Source: Lepidodermella squamata
Lineage: Eukaryota; Gastrotricha
Direction of reading: 5' to 3'
Assembly (NCBI GenBank): GCA_047495785.1
Contig: JBLDXI010000019.1
Span: forward strand, 186,001 to 250,000
DNA length: 64,000 nucleotides
Position 1 is the first letter of the stretch. Each line of letters opens with the position of its first letter. This document shows positions 1-14,600 of the stretch, one piece after another. The notes below the pieces were generated by a model. It did not search any database and was not told the origin of the DNA. It was given only the letters and a program-made list of their open reading frames with translations. The translations under genes and the position numbers were made by a program.

Positions 1-3000
1 ACATTATCTATTATTACCCAAGTTGTATCAGAATCATAAGGCGACCCCGGTGGGTCGCGGGGGTTGCGACTCTATGTTTGAGAAGCGCCTGTGTAATACT
101 AGCCCTGATTCATGAACCCTAAACAATTTCATACCATTTCGTTTTCATTAGACTGCTATAGCGCCGCTTCCTGCGGATGGAACTACGCCAGTATCAGTTT
201 GCTTCTCCAACGTTACTGCAAAAGGAGCCAAGAATATAATATCAAGCGGCGATGTCAAACCTCGTTTCGTGGCTCACAACTTGGATTTAGGTATGTTGGG
301 ACTTTCAATAAAACGCAAAAATCATGGCTTTTTTGTAGCAAGTTTCAGATTAGGAAAATACAACTTCTGGCAATTGACTGCAGGCACAGCCAGCGCGAAA
401 CCGCCAACGAAACCTCCATCTTGCCCGGGTTCAAATAGTGAGATTTTTTGGCCTCATTACGTTATAGTCAAGTTGGAAATTATTTCTTTCGATTTCAGTT
501 ACAAGATATTATACCCCAGAGCCGGATAGAAATTCAATCTCCCTTTCGGGCATCACTGCACTCTATCGTTATGAGACGTCTTTTGATAGTCTAGACCGTT
601 TGATAATGATCGGGCCGAAGGCATTTTTTCCTTCTCAAGTTGAACGCAAGGAATATGGATATCAGATGAATAGCCCGCTGAATGACTCTGTTGTTGGCCG
701 AGTCGAAGTCGGAGTGAGCCGTTTGAAGAGTTTTTGAGATGCAGCTGAATAATTAATTATTCCTTCCAGATACTTATTTTCAAGAATTGGCGAATCGAAA
801 GTGACTTGTTCTTCGTATATAACGCAAATTCGACTTACCCTGGCTGGTTCGCTTTTATGCTGGCTACGATTTACCCGATTTATTGTGAGCTTAGGCCCAG
901 TTACTGACATGATAAATTCATCTCGAATTTTCACCAGCCGTTAGCGCGAACAGTGATAAGTCAGTAACTTACTCCAACCTCTTTGATGGCGGATTCTCAC
1001 TTTGGCAAGAATTAAAACCAAATGGGAAGTTATATGTGAGGAGGGCTAGTGATGGAACTCTGCCAGACCCATCGACTCCCTCTTTTACGGGTTGCAGCAG
1101 TCTGTTTACGACTTCGGGCATATTGATGGTTCGATTCACTGCCCAAACCATCGATGATTACTTGACTGTGAGATGAACATCCTAAATTTGTTCATTAAAA
1201 TTGAAATTTCGCGCGATAGGTATCAATGACACCGATTGTTGGAAACTGCCTCATGACAGCATCTACTTGTTTCAGTAATTTATATATGCCAGGTTTACGC
1301 ACGACAGCTGAAACAAGTCAGGCAACCTTTCGCTTTGCAGGAGCGATTGGGACTGCCGGTATGTATGCTCCATTTACCCCCCTCTAACTCAATCTTTGTT
1401 TGAAATATTAGGCTACTCGTTTGTGAAGGATATGTTCAACTGGGGCCTGACTTATCCGTTGACTTCTTCGACTGAGTCTTCCTCATCAACTACCACCACT
1501 ACAACTACTGCTGCTCCTACAGTCTCGACTACTACATCAACTGAGGACCCAAGTACATCACCAACAACATTAACAGATGATATTAGTACCACCAGTTCAG
1601 CTGCCCCCACGACTACTACGACATCAAGCTCGTCGACAAGCACTACTTCAACTACAAGAACAGTTACCAAGTCAGATTCATCAAACTCAACTTCTGGATC
1701 GATAACCAAGCCATCTGCTAACACGACCTCAACGACCTCTACGACCCCGAAAACCTCAACTGTTGCATCGACTTCAACCACAAATTTCGGATCTACTTCA
1801 GCAAGAGAATCGACCACAACTACGATGTCGAGCTCATCATCTGCTACAACGCAATCACAAGCTGTAGTTACTTCAGCTATTATTCAATCAGCTTCCAGTT
1901 CTACACAGATACCTGGTACAACAACTGTCATCCAAACGACAGCAAGCGCTGGCGCATTGCTACTATCCATCGAAAATCTGAGTTCAATATCGGCTGATAA
2001 GCTGAGTGAAGGGGATCGATATCTCACCTATTTGATTCCTCCAGCTAGCGGGCTATCGAGCGCAGCATGGTCGGCTTGTTCCGCATCTTGCAGCTCGGGA
2101 GTGAAATGGCGACTGAAAGCTGACGGATCAAAAGAGTACCAACAATGCGACAACCCGACGCGTTGTCCAAGTTCAAGCGATGAACAACAGAAAGGCGTCG
2201 ATTTGCTTCTCAAACCTGTACCGAAAATCGATGAATACCTCAAGATTCGTCGATCGATCAAGAGTAACGTGGCAAAAAAGCTTAACTCAGTCTGTAGTGC
2301 AAACTACACGAAATGCTGCCCTGGTTACACTATTAATCAAGCACCTAACATAGACTATTGTAAAGCTGATGATATCATCGATTCGAACTATGCAAACACG
2401 TCGAAAAAAGAAAATGGGTGCTGCTTTCGCATAACATTCAGCATAAGCACCACGGCGACCAAGAAATTTTGCGAAGCAGGAGGGTCATTGAGTGCGCAAC
2501 GGCGTAGAAGGGCGGCAAGTGATCAATCCTCGATCCGGCAAACGGATTTTCAATCAGCAATAAGTGATGCAGATTTCCAGTCGACGATGCTCGCTGAAAT
2601 TGGTGGTGCATTTCAGTTCTCAACGTGTTTGCCCACCGTCAATACGTGCAGCAGTGAAGACACTGCACCTATCGTCAGTAAGGGTAGTAGCAGCAGCTCA
2701 ACCTCAGAGGTTAATTCGAACCCAAACTTGGGGGCTATAATTGGCGGGGTAGTTGGTGGTGTAGCTGCCATAGTGATCATTGGCGTTATCTCTTACTTCT
2801 TGTGCAAGAAAAATGCTGCCAAGAATGACGTGGAACCCATTCCTATCATGGATCCGCGAAGGCTGTCTACACCTGTCGGCGCGACATTAGGAAACTGGGA
2901 CGAAACGAATCCCTACTTTGACAAAACTTTCTCTGCTGCTATGAGAAATGATTCGGCGGCGCAAATGGGCCCAAAAAGCGCTCAGTCGATGTCCGCAGCT

Positions 3001-3069
3001 GGACAGCATGAGTTGCCGCCTATAACTTCTGAAATTGACCCTGATGGCCAGACCTTCCAGTCAAGTTAA
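1..3069 (+). CDS. Mucin-like single-pass membrane protein, 5' end off the window
   Basis: I infer coding exons 152-437, 499-713, 770-884, 938-1167, 1220-1358 and 1412-3069. They are joined by GT-AG introns of 52-61 nt and all phases agree. A less certain exon ends near 92, so the start lies upstream of the window. The early exons give an extracellular region that I do not recognise. The last exon begins with about 160 residues that are mostly Thr and Ser (1465-1950), typical of an O-glycosylated mucin stalk. A Cys-containing region follows (2041-2460), then a basic RRRR site near 2500 that could be a protease site, one hydrophobic membrane segment rich in Gly, Val and Ile (about 2728-2803), and a cytoplasmic tail of roughly 88 residues containing NPYFD. 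This is most likely a cell-surface glycoprotein. Function is unknown. It lies on the same strand as the polycystin gene, but no link is shown. Confidence 0.72.
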
Positions 3070-4025
3070 CTGATGAAGTTCAAATGAGCCGATGAAACAT
3101 TTCGTGACTACCGAATATCATACACTCTGATACGCCCAATAATATTACTGAAATAATTCTTATTAATTATGTAATTATGTCAATTATGGAGAAAAAGGCC
3201 AAACCGATTGCCTACTTCATCACCCTGAATGCTTTGTTACCCGGAGATCGAATTTGTAAGAACTGTAAGAATTGAATCTCAGAACTCTGCCCGTGGAAAA
3301 TATCGACAGGGCTTTGCAACAAATGCTCACTCGACCTCTGAACAATGATAATAGGCCATGATAATGTCTATCAACTAACCGACGGAAAGCTAATAGAGTT
3401 TTGTGATTTGTGAATACCTTTTTAACATTGGTTCAATCTGTTGAAATTAAACTTGGATCCCGGTAACCCATTGCCCTGTGAAGGTTGCATAATTTTCATA
3501 GCAGATACGCCAGGTACGTCTAAACTCAGAAAATCAGCATGGAAATTAACGCTCTTGCAGCATTCAGGCAAAATAATAACTCAAGTAGTTGTCGTCCGCG
3601 GTTAACTCTTTTCGAGAAACGAAAAGAGCTTTACCACATGTGGCGACTGAAATGCCTAACACCTAACATGAAGACTCACGGGCTGCGTTAGCTGCGTAGT
3701 AGCTGCGGCCACACTCCAGCATCAATTTAGGAGAGATTAGAGACGAGACAGCTCAACTTCCGAATGCTGAACAAGGGGTCAACATACCTACACGACTCAC
3801 AGTGGCATCAAAAAATTTATTGGTCTTGCCCCAGCATCGCCAGACGTTGCAATGAAGCGTCGGCGCTTTGTCTATCTCGGACCCGATCACTTACCGAAGT
3901 CTGGGACAATAGACAAATTCGCCTTCCCGGAAATGAGGCCCAATAAGCCATTTTATTGTTCAAGTTTAGGAATGTTTTGGAATCAATGATATTCAGCAAT
4001 CTGTGTTAGCCAGCCGATATCGGTT
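3070..4025. other. Intergenic, no gene seen
   Basis: The first part is the probable 3' UTR of the mucin-like gene and is AT-rich. I see no convincing exon. Short open frames at 3764-3999 overlap on both strands and show no family features. Confidence 0.5.
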
Positions 4026-4274
4026 TGCGATTCGAGATTGGCCAATATGAAATCTAAACAGCTTTATACTGCAGAAATCGTCTTAGCTTCAATATCAGCC
4101 TCATTAGGGTTCATCTACTTCAGGATAGGACGGGTGATTGCATTCAACAGTTACTATGCGATTCTTGCGGTGAGAGGCAAAAACCCGAAAGAAATCGGGG
4201 GCGTGCCATGTAACATGTTGATCGTAAATAAAGTTGCGAAAAGCGAAAATGTTGATTGCCCATTTTGGCATTAA
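4026..4274 (+). pseudogene. Fragment of a CD225/dispanin-like gene
   Basis: An open frame from 4038 encodes a segment with the pattern K-x-LYTAEIVLASISASLGFIYF. This matches the second membrane segment of the intact family members at 31-38 kb, which read FYIAAIVLASIAI...GVIYIS. The first membrane segment and the conserved PKW motif are missing upstream. After about 4150 the frame no longer resembles the family. I read this as a decayed partial copy, just upstream of an intact member at 4564. It could instead be a single exon of an unspliced gene that I failed to assemble. Confidence 0.45.
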
Positions 4275-4563
4275 TAAGCTTTTTTCCTAAATGCAATTCG
4301 ATGGGCAGCAGCCATAATAATATACTTTATATGTAAACACACGCGTCCGTTTTTCCATTGCCCATTACAGGATGCACGAAATTTACTGTGTAGAGCGAAA
4401 AAATCGATAGCCCTTATGGGAATATATATGCAAACTAACAGCCGCCTACATGTAGTAGAAGTATAAGCCTATTTCTCACATTTTTATACTATGCAGGGGT
4501 TTTATTTCTAGTCAGTTTCTCATTCTGATGATAGGGGAATCGTAATTTATAAGGGACATTACG

Positions 4564-5139
4564 ATGGCAGCGCCTGTGCCGATGTATGCAGTTCAAAACC
4601 CGGCACCCTACCCCCAGCAACAGCCGCCCGTAGCCCCTGGTTATCAAGTCACAACCTATCAACCAACGCCGATCGCAATCGCTGTTAATCACGAAAATGA
4701 CGCAGAAACCGCAGCTGTTGACCACTGCCGAACCGCTGCCATCGCACTGTCTTCAATCTCAATGTTATGCTGTGTGTCAAATTGGATATGCGCTTACCCA
4801 GCAATGATTTTGACTATGGCTCCCAAATGGAAGTCAGCCGAGTGGTCTAACAGTAGGGCGAAATGTTTTTACACAATTGCAGTCATCCTAGCAACAATTG
4901 CGCTGTTAGTGCCGATCGCCTACTCAATATTCGAAGGTGCGAGTGTCTACCGGAAGCTGGCGGAAGTTTTTTGGATGTTGGTAACGCCTTATCAAGAAAA
5001 GTTGACGCCAGTCCTCGCGGAAAATCAATCGCCCACCAGCACGCCGAAATCATCAGAGTTGAAGAACAATGCGCTAATGTTAGGTGCTAGCCACTTTTTG
5101 CAATTTTTATTAATTCTCCTGCCATATCTCACTCGATGA
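4564..5139 (+). CDS. CD225/dispanin-like small membrane protein (copy 1)
   Basis: Single exon, 191 residues, ATG at 4564. The first 60 residues are rich in Pro, Gln and Tyr, as in dispanins with a proline-rich cytosolic N-terminus. The family core follows: HCRTAAIALSSIS, a Cys-rich hydrophobic helix, MAPKW and a short polar loop with SRAK. A second hydrophobic helix follows at about residues 100-120. Unlike the copies at 31-38 kb it has a longer C-terminal half with a third hydrophobic stretch at the very end (HFLQFLLILLPYL). It is most divergent from the main array, and sits 26 kb away from it on the other side of the polycystin gene. The family name is by resemblance. The role is unknown; dispanins act in membrane fusion and trafficking in other animals. 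Confidence 0.6.
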   Translation: MAAPVPMYAVQNPAPYPQQQPPVAPGYQVTTYQPTPIAIAVNHENDAETAAVDHCRTAAIALSSISMLCCVSNWICAYPAMILTMAPKWKSAEWSNSRAKCFYTIAVILATIALLVPIAYSIFEGASVYRKLAEVFWMLVTPYQEKLTPVLAENQSPTSTPKSSELKNNALMLGASHFLQFLLILLPYLTR

Positions 5140-5617
5140 CCGTTTCATTATTCAGTGCAATCGCTGGCTTTTAGATGTGGAAAAATAAATTGTTGAGTGC
5201 TCGCTTCTTGTTTGACTAAACTGTTTGACGTTATCGAGTGACAATTTATCCTGAAGTCAAGGTGTTAGAACCTGATGCAACAGCAGATGAGTTGAAAGCG
5301 TGAAAACCTTCGGGAAAAAATGAAACAAAAGGTGAGAAAGTAAATACGACTCGAGGTACCTGAATCATTCGATTTCACTGTAAGTAACAGGCGATTTTTT
5401 CCAGAGTTGCTAAGGACTAGCAATTTCACATAGAAAGAAGAATGCCTTTTAAACTGTTATTTCAATTTTGAGAAAGAACTCTGGTTCATTATTAGGAGAG
5501 TTACAGCATTTGGTTATCTTGTTTATGTAATAGTTTTTGATCAAGGTGTCTTGCCAATAATTGCAAGGTAACATTATCCAAAAACACCGAACATCGGTTG
5601 AAAACCGCCTTTATTAG
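5140..5617. other. Intergenic region upstream of the polycystin-like gene
   Basis: AT-rich sequence of about 480 bases containing the 3' flank of the preceding gene and presumably the promoter of the next. I see no clear TATA box or other motif. Confidence 0.4.
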
Positions 5618-8600
5618 ATGATCTGGCACAACTTGTGTGCCGCTCTGTTACTGGCGGTCATGATCCGCCAGTCGAACGCTATGTCTTACTGCCCACCTGA
5701 TTGGGTAGAAAACAATCATGCCTGTGTAAGTTGGATTTTTTCAAAGAAAATTATGAAGGTGAGCCGGGTTTTTCAAACAGCACTACTACAATCCGACCGC
5801 ATTGTCATTCGACGACGCTGATGCTGCTTGCAGTGCCATGATCCCAGGCGCCCGTCTTTCGGCCCCCCGTGACGCTAGCGAGTACAACTTTCTTGCCACC
5901 CTGCGCATCCAAACGTGAGGATTTGTCACATCTGCGCCTTAACTGTTTATCTTGGATTTCATTAGAACTGTGCCGACTTGGCTAGGGAGCAAGTTTCAAA
6001 GCGGAGGTTACAAGAGCATTGCAGGCTCAGACTATCCTTACGTGCTGCCCTGGGCAACAAACTTCCCATCCAGCATCGCCGGTAACTGTGCAGCCATACA
6101 ACAAGGGAGTTGGCAATGGATGAGCGCAAACTGCTCAATGGCCTACCCCAGTGTCTGCATGTTTTGTAAGTTCACTCCTGATTAGATACGATTAAAGGTA
6201 AACATGTGATTCTAGACACCCACATGCCCTCAATCACCCCTGAGGTGTTTGTAACCTTCAACCGCTTGCACGGCGCATTGGACTGGTCAACCTTGAGGAC
6301 CAACACCGCTCAAGACGGCCAGGTCTACAACGCCACCCTAACCGATGGTCCTACAAACGCCCCAGAATCGGCATTACAACTGTCACCAAACTTGAACAGC
6401 TACGTCGCCTTTGCCGATCCGAGCTATAACGATCAGATCAACTACAACAAGGGCGACTTCTTCTTCATGTTCTACATAAACCTGCCGACAGGTGCATCTG
6501 GGCCTATCATTCAATACGCTTGGAATACAACCTTTTTCGGGTTCAACATCTTCGCATTCGCGAATGGGTCGCTTCTTGTAGACCTCGTCGAGTCGAAACC
6601 ATCCGGACCAGCTCCAAGCAGCAAATTCCGAGTGCTTGTTCCGCCGACTTGCGTCCCTCGCGGCCAATGGACCTTTGTCACTGTCAACTACTTCTACACA
6701 TCAGCTGACGGTTTCGTCTTTGTCTGGAGCGGGGCGACCAACTCAACACCATGCGTCCAAGCAGCCGTCGGAAAAGTGAACGTTGAAATGTCGAAAGGTT
6801 TCTATGTCGGCCATCGAGATGGAGTAGCGGGCGATCCAACTCGGCCTGATCTCTACCTCGACGCGAAAATCGCTTGCTTAGTCTCTGGCACGTTCGCGCC
6901 GGTTCCGATCTTCTTTATCGGCGAGACTTCGTTATGGTGCCAACAGGCTCTGCAAGAAACCTTCATCGATCGCACGGTTGCTAGACGACAGGGTGTGAAA
7001 TTCGCTCGAGAACAGAATCTTATCGGATACTGGCCTATGAACAGCTACTATCGTGAACGCGAAGCAGCCGGCCGAATCTTCTCAAGCTTTTTGTCGAACG
7101 AAACTTTCGGATACGGCCCGCTGAATCAAACCAATGGTGAGTTCTGTTCTTTTTCAGCATTCAGCTTTCATCTTCGCGTTGTTTAAAGGGTCCCTGATCT
7201 TTGATGGAGTAACTTCGTACCTGTCATTGAACGATAACCCGAATCAAGATTCTCTTCGGGCGTCAATGAGCTTCGTCCGAAAAAGCTTCTCAGTCTCGAC
7301 TTACGTTCTGGTTCGTGGCAATGGGGGTCCACTCGTTAGCTTTAACCGTGATACAGCTAACATAAGTCAGGTAAGTATGCAACCTGACATAGTTGATCTC
7401 GTCATAAATGTTCCACCAGGTTACAAATATTAGAATAAATGGAACTTCCGTTCGAGTAATCCTACCCGGATATGGTGGTCTAGCGGTGTGGAAGGACATC
7501 GTTTTCTCAAGCTGTCTGACTGCTGAGAAATGGCAATTTCTCACTGTTGTTTTCGACTATCCAAACGGCGTGTTGAGTGTTTTCGTTGATGGAACACTCT
7601 GTGGAACGTCAGTAACAACTGGACAGGCTGACATCGAGGCGATGGAAAATATCTGGGTTGGACGCGTTGGTTCGGATTATTTCCGTGGGAAGATGAGCTG
7701 CTTCAGTCTCCACTCCGCGGTCCTGGCAGCTTCTGATATCAACAACTTGATTGCTAACTGCAAGGACGTAATCGCGAGTGGACAGCTTTACAGTAAGTTT
7801 AAAGTGTTGAGTCTTAAAATCATTCAAAACATTTGTTTTACAGAGGGACTTCTATACAAGCCACAACATTTGCGGTTGTTCCTTCCCATGGGCCGTGCCT
7901 ACGGTCTTCAAGATATCTCAGGTCGTAACATGCACGGAACCACTCGGGGCCGTCTCTCCACCTCGACTGGGCCACTCGGCCACCCCTTCTCCGCCACTAA
8001 ATTCAATAACGAGCCGTATTCTGGCATTGACATTCAAGCCACAGTTCGCGAAAATACTCATGCGATCTCAACTAATGACAGTGTCACCTATATGGGTTAC
8101 ATGTACATCTTCCCGAGGAGCGATGGATCACTCGCCAACGATTTCCAAGTCATTTTCGAACATTTCGAAAACGCCGGTCGCGGAGTGGCTTTCCTCATGT
8201 CAACCCCATGGCGGTTGTACTTCACAATGCAGGCCAAAAGCAGAGTCAACACAGCTGGTTTGTCGCCGATAGGAGTTGCCAATGCTACAAACAGCATGGC
8301 CAGATGGCGTTGGTTCGTATTCCGCTACAGCAAGGTAACACGGCGATTGACCATCAGAATTGACGATCGAGTGATTACCGACATGACGATTGGCTGGTTT
8401 TACATGAACACCTTCAGCCCGATGACAATAGGCTACCGGTGGGACGATACGGTCCGCCAGACTGGCCGCATGGCTTGTTTCATGATGTACGACACAGATT
8501 TGCGGGATCATGAGATCAACAAAGTCAGAGACTCTTGCCACGCTGCGATTTACCAAGCTCACGGACAGGTCGCTGATCCTAAACAGTGCCGATACACCAC

Positions 8601-11600
8601 AGCTGGCTGGGAGTATGTCGGCAATATTTCTTGGACGATCGGCGGCCGTAGATGTGCACCATGGACCAGCCAAAACGTCTATACGTCGAATGACCTGTTT
8701 TCTGACGGCAGTGTCGCGGCGGCCGGAAGCAATTGCCGGAACCCTGAGTTTAACCAAACAGCTCGAGCGTCACCCTGGTGCTACACCCAGGACCCCAACA
8801 CCCCATGGGAGTACTGCGCTGTGCCGATTTGCCCGCAATCTGACACAAACTGGCCATTCCATGAGCCAGAAAACCTGCTAGGCTTCTGGCCTTTGTCGCG
8901 AGTATTCGGAGGGGCTGATGTCAGTGGGGCTGACGCACATGTCGGTATGGGAGCTGATACCGGGTTCGTAGCGGGTCCGTCAGCTAATGGCAAGGCAACT
9001 TGGGTCGCAATTGCGAGAAACGCCTGGGGCGGTCATTTCTGGGCACAGCATAGCAGCCAGAGCAACTTTGCCGACCATCTTGACCTTGGAAATCGCGCGA
9101 CCACCTTCGCTTCGGGGTACTCGTACTCAATTTTCGCCCAGTATACACAGTCATACACCGGTTGCGGGGCTCTCTGGTCTTGGGAGACAAATAACGGTGA
9201 AGGTGGTGCAATTGGTCTTCAGTTCAGGTTCAGAACCAGTGGATTTTTCGAAATCTCTGTTACCCCGTTGAACGGTTTGTCAACAACCTTGTCCTGTTCC
9301 GGTCTTAACAACGCCCAGTGGTACCTTCTCACCCTGGTCTACAATCGCAATTTGAGGCAACTCATAATCTACCGCGACAACATTGCCTGCTCAACTTGGT
9401 CTTGGGTAAACTCCCCTCTTTTCAACGACGGTATCAGCACCAAGTCTGGCTCCTTCAAAATCGGCCGTGCAGCTACGTATGTCGGCTCAAATGTCAACGT
9501 GGCCTGTGCCTCGATCTACACCATACCTCTCAACGCAAATGACGCGATGGTCATTCGCCAAAAATGCGTCGAGTTACTGGCTGGGAACTACAACAATTTC
9601 CTATTAGAACCGCCAAAACCCATTGCGTTATGGCCGATGTCCGCCCATACTGGGGGTCTAAATACCCGAGGCTTGAACCACGCTCGATTCGCGATGTTGG
9701 AACCTGTTACAGGGTCGAATGGCGTTCCGTTCAGCGCCATGTCTTTCCCCGGCAATAACATGCAGTACTTTTGGGCGTTCCAAGACTATATTCAAAACTT
9801 GGACGTCTGCTCCCAAACTCGGTCATTCACCTTCTCGACCTATTCCAATGTCCGCGCCACTGGTATTGCCCTTGCCTTCCATACAAAGTCGTCAAGCCAA
9901 ATGGACGATAACAATCTTCTGGGCCGTGGTAACCAGTTGTCGATCGGCAGTACTGTAAATGATCTTCAATTCAGCATGAATGACGGGTCCAACTCATTCC
10001 CGGCAGCAAGGGCTGGGGCTCTTAATACAAACTGGGCCCACGTAGCAGTCTCTTACGACTACCCATCAGACAATTTCATCATGTTCGTGAATGGGACTTC
10101 GGTCTACAACCAGGTTGGGGTTCGAGCGATTACTTGCCAAACCTCTGGATCGCTGTCAATCGGTCGAGCTGCTATCTATCCAATCAGTTTAACCCTGACG
10201 GAGCCGAAACCATTCACCGGATCAATGCACTGCACCCAGTTGTACTCTAAAGGTCTACTGAATGAAGGATCTATTCAACGCTCGACTAAATACTGCTCCC
10301 ATCCGGACTTTATCGGATGTTACCCGAGTGGGCAGGCCGGTTCGACCGATTTCACGTTCAACCCTGGCAGTTGGTCGGCTGATTCGTTGACAATCACTAC
10401 CTGCCGTAGCTTGTGTGGTGATGCTGGCTTTCAGTATTCAGGCCTGAGAAACGGCAACATCTGCCTTTGCGGGAAAACCTTCGGTAGTGACGGGCCTGAA
10501 GTTCCGGAGCGATGCAACACCCCCTGCACTGGGAAATCTGGCGATGTTTGCGGCGGCTCGAATGCATTCAGCGTCTACCGTTCAACGAACATTCGAGTAA
10601 CGAAATCGCCGATGATTACGATTGCCGATTACGCTGGATGCCCCGTGGGATGGACATTGCGTAATCACCTCTGCTATCGCGTTTTTACCAATCGAGTCGA
10701 TCAGAACACGGCGGTGAGCTCGTGTGACTCTTACGGCGCTCAGTTGGCGTCCATTGCGGATTTCAATGAGAACGGCTTTCTCGCTGATATTGCGCCCAGT
10801 TCAATGTAAGTTGATCATCCTTGTATCAAGTATAATTGAAACTATTCAAAACCAGTCTGGCGGGTGACTACATCTGTCTCGGTATCAACGCGACTGTAGC
10901 CGGGCAGTACAAAGCCAGCAATATGGACGGCACCGCGAGCTTTTTCGGCAACTGGGCAAGTGGTCAGCCGGCCTACAATAACTACTGGGGCTGCATGTTG
11001 ATGAGCAACCGCCTCTGGTACGCACAGAACCCGCTCAGCCAACTGTACTACGCTTGCAAGAAACCCGCCGGTCCTTTCGAAGATTTCGTCTCCAACACGA
11101 AATGCATGCCGGGATGGCGCCGTTATAACGGGAAATGCTACCTGTTCTTCCGCGAACTCGTCAACTACCAAACAGCAAAAACCAGGTGCAACAACTACGT
11201 CCCACGGGCTGAGATTGTCAAAATCACCTCGCCGACTGAATACGACTTTTTGTTGAACATCACCGATCTGCAACGCCCCTTCTGGCTAGGCGCGACTTAT
11301 CGAGTGAACTCTAGGCGATTCGCATGGGATGTTGACAATTCGACTGTTGGTAGTGACGGATTCACGCAATGGGCTGGTGATGAAATTTTCGAAACCTCAA
11401 CCCGAGGCTGTGTCTATGCCGATTCAAGATCTCGCTACGACTGGAGAACCGCTGAATGTGACATGGCCAAACGATACGCCTACGTCTGCCAATATTCCCT
11501 GGCTAATTCAACGGTTGGGACGATTGGCTTCACATCAGGCCGAATCATCAATTCTCAACTGACTGCGGTTGGCGTTAATAATTCTATCCCGAGATTCGCC

Positions 11601-14600
11601 CGACTGAATGCTGATTCTGCGTGGTGTTACGACGGGGCCAAAGTTCCAACTGTGAGTTTGATTGTCGACCTGCGTGAGAATTACGTTCTCAACGAGATTT
11701 GGATGGAAGGCAGCCCCGAAGCTGCGGAATGGGTGACTGAAATCACCCTTGAATATTCAAGTGATTTCGGGGTGACCTGGAAGCTCTACTCATACAAAAC
11801 GGCGATTTTCAACAACGGAAGCAGTAATATAAGTTTAGGGCCATTTGCCACTGCCAAATCGACAATTCAGGCTAATTCGGATGCAGCTACGACAGTTCGC
11901 CATACATTTGAGTCGCCGATCACGGCAAATAAACTGCGAATTACCCCGACTAAGTTCAGCGGGCGGCCTTGTTTGCAACTTGAGTTTATCGGTTACATTC
12001 AAAGCGGCAAGTTCCGCAAGCTCGATCTTGCTTACAAACCAATTCGCTTTGAATTCGGCCGTATCGCTGGAACTTTCGTCCGATATACCGCCAGCTTGTT
12101 CCTGAACACAGCTAAAACTCGGCCGATTCAATTTGGGCTGACTGAACGCGTGACTGGACGGGACTATCTCTATCTCCCGCGAGTAGCTGGTTGGCAGAAA
12201 CTGGTCTTTGCCGGCATGGATGCTGAGGGGAATTCGCATGAGTTGGCGTATACGATGGTGACTGGCACGAGGGTTACAGCCATCCGCCTTAACATGTGCC
12301 CGATCGCGATTTTGTACGGGTCCTACGCTGTTTGTGAGGCTCGCGTCGTTGGCGGCACTGAGTTCGACGTCACAACTGATTACGGCTTTGACGATTACGG
12401 ACCAAGGCGACAAACATGTATGCTTCCACTTTCGTTATTAGATTCATAGTTAACATTTCTTAATGATTTATGTACCTAGCTGTCAGAGTTGAAGTTGGCA
12501 CCACGACCCCTCCAACTACAACAACCTCGACCGATAGCGCGAATTTCGTCTTTCTAATGCCGAATCAAGTCACGAAGACCAACATGACTGTCTACGCCAT
12601 CGAAGCTGAAATCGCGACTGCAGGCTGGGTTACAGTTCAGCTGTACCGCCCTTTCTGCGCCGCTGGGTCATACTTCTGCGCTGTTTGCCATTGCTGTTTG
12701 TCGACTAATACTACTGTCCAAACGCTGCCTTGTAGCATGCAGCGAGCTTTCGATTCTTACCAATGCGCGGCAACAACAACTAAGTCAACGTATGAATCCT
12801 GCGGCACGAAAGATTCCGATAGTAAAATGGATAGGACAGGCTACTTCACTGGTGTCAATCCTAAAATCGACTATCAGTTTGTTACTGAGTGGCGGAAGTA
12901 TTTTGCTGGTACCGGCATGCAAATCGTCTACCTCGAAGATTCAGAGGTCATGGAGATCACCATGGGCTTTGTTATCGCTTACTACAGATCTTCAACTGAT
13001 GGTGGTCGTGTTCAGCTCTATCAGAGCAATGCAATCAAAGAGTTCTCGTTTATGGATTCAACCATCGGATTTTCAAGCAGATCATCTTCGAGCTTTGTTG
13101 TCACCAAATCCACTGCATCGGTAATAATTTTTCAACGTTTTTCAAATTTATTCGAAAATTGCGTTTTCAGTCCACTTCGATTATGCACATGGTGAAATTG
13201 ATCGGTCAAAGCTCAGTTGGCATCGGTTTCGGTCGCAAATGGGGCGATAATAGCGGCGAAGGTCAACAAAATGTGCTCATCACGGTCAATGATCGCTTGT
13301 ACCCCGATAATATTCTAACTTTCTCCTATGCCATCGAAGTCCAATATGCTTGTCTCGGGTTTAAAACGGTTTTCCCAAGCGTTGGTATGTATCGAAATTT
13401 GGCAATGACTCAATTCTAAAAATTATAATTTTTCAGCTGATGGTGCCACGCGAGTTCCGTTCACCATTCCTCCCCATAATGGCTCTCGGTGCCAGTATTC
13501 TCTCGATTTCGGTGACGATTCAGCCCCCTACGTGTTCGATTACACAACCCGAAATAAAACAATTTTCCACGTCTACCGCCTGTTTGGATCCTACAATGTC
13601 ACTCTAACTTCGTGGAACTTGGTGTTCTCGCAGAGTGTTTATGACACAATCACAATCGTGTTCCCGATCTCGAAAATGTCGACTTATATGGCGAACCAGC
13701 CTGTCACGGAATTCGGATCTTGGACCTCAGCCGTTGTCACATATGCTCAAGGTATTTACACAACATAAACGTTCTCGAGATACTTGCAATTTCTATCATT
13801 TTCAAGCTTCAAGTACCAGCACAATCTTTAATTTGGATGCAAATGGGACATCTGGAGCCACCTTAACCCGATCATTCGCGCCATGTCCATCTGGCTGGTC
13901 TCAGGGCGCCTCATCGCTTGGAATCGATGCTTGCTATAGGTACTTCACGAGCACTCAACTGCAGTATGACAGAGCTGAATCTTACTGCGCATCACTTGGT
14001 GGATCTCTGGTTTACCCTGTCACTACAGCTGAATGGGATTTCTTGAAAACTGTCATGACAAGTAATTTCTTCACTAATCAGATTAGGATGTATCAGTGGA
14101 TTGGTTTAATTAGGTTCTGGAGGTCCAACTGATCGAGGACCATGGACAGGCTACTCGCAGCTGAAAGATAACTTCAAATTCTGGGTACCACAAGAAGAGA
14201 AACGAGCTCCGGCTACTCCATTTTGGCAAGAGACTTCCGGTCTCCATCCATTGGCGAATGGTGGGACTTGCTTGTTTTACGACTTCGCTTCTCGCAGGAT
14301 CCAAAATGACAATTGCACAGCTACAAGGCCATTCTTGTGCAAGCGCGAGGCGTCAAGTGAATTTTCCAGTCTTAAGGTGTATTTTTACTTCAATTATTGT
14401 TTTTCTTAGTTTCTTCGTTCTGTGGCTCCCCGGCCTGGCTCTATGATCCTATATCAAACCGCTGCTACAGGGTGTTCACTCCGACCGCAACCTACGTAAC
14501 TGCCGCTACCACCTGTCGTCAATTCGGCGGTCAGCTAGCTGTAGTCGAAAGCCAAACCACTTTCGACTTTGTTTCGAAAACATTGAAAAAGACGAACCCA

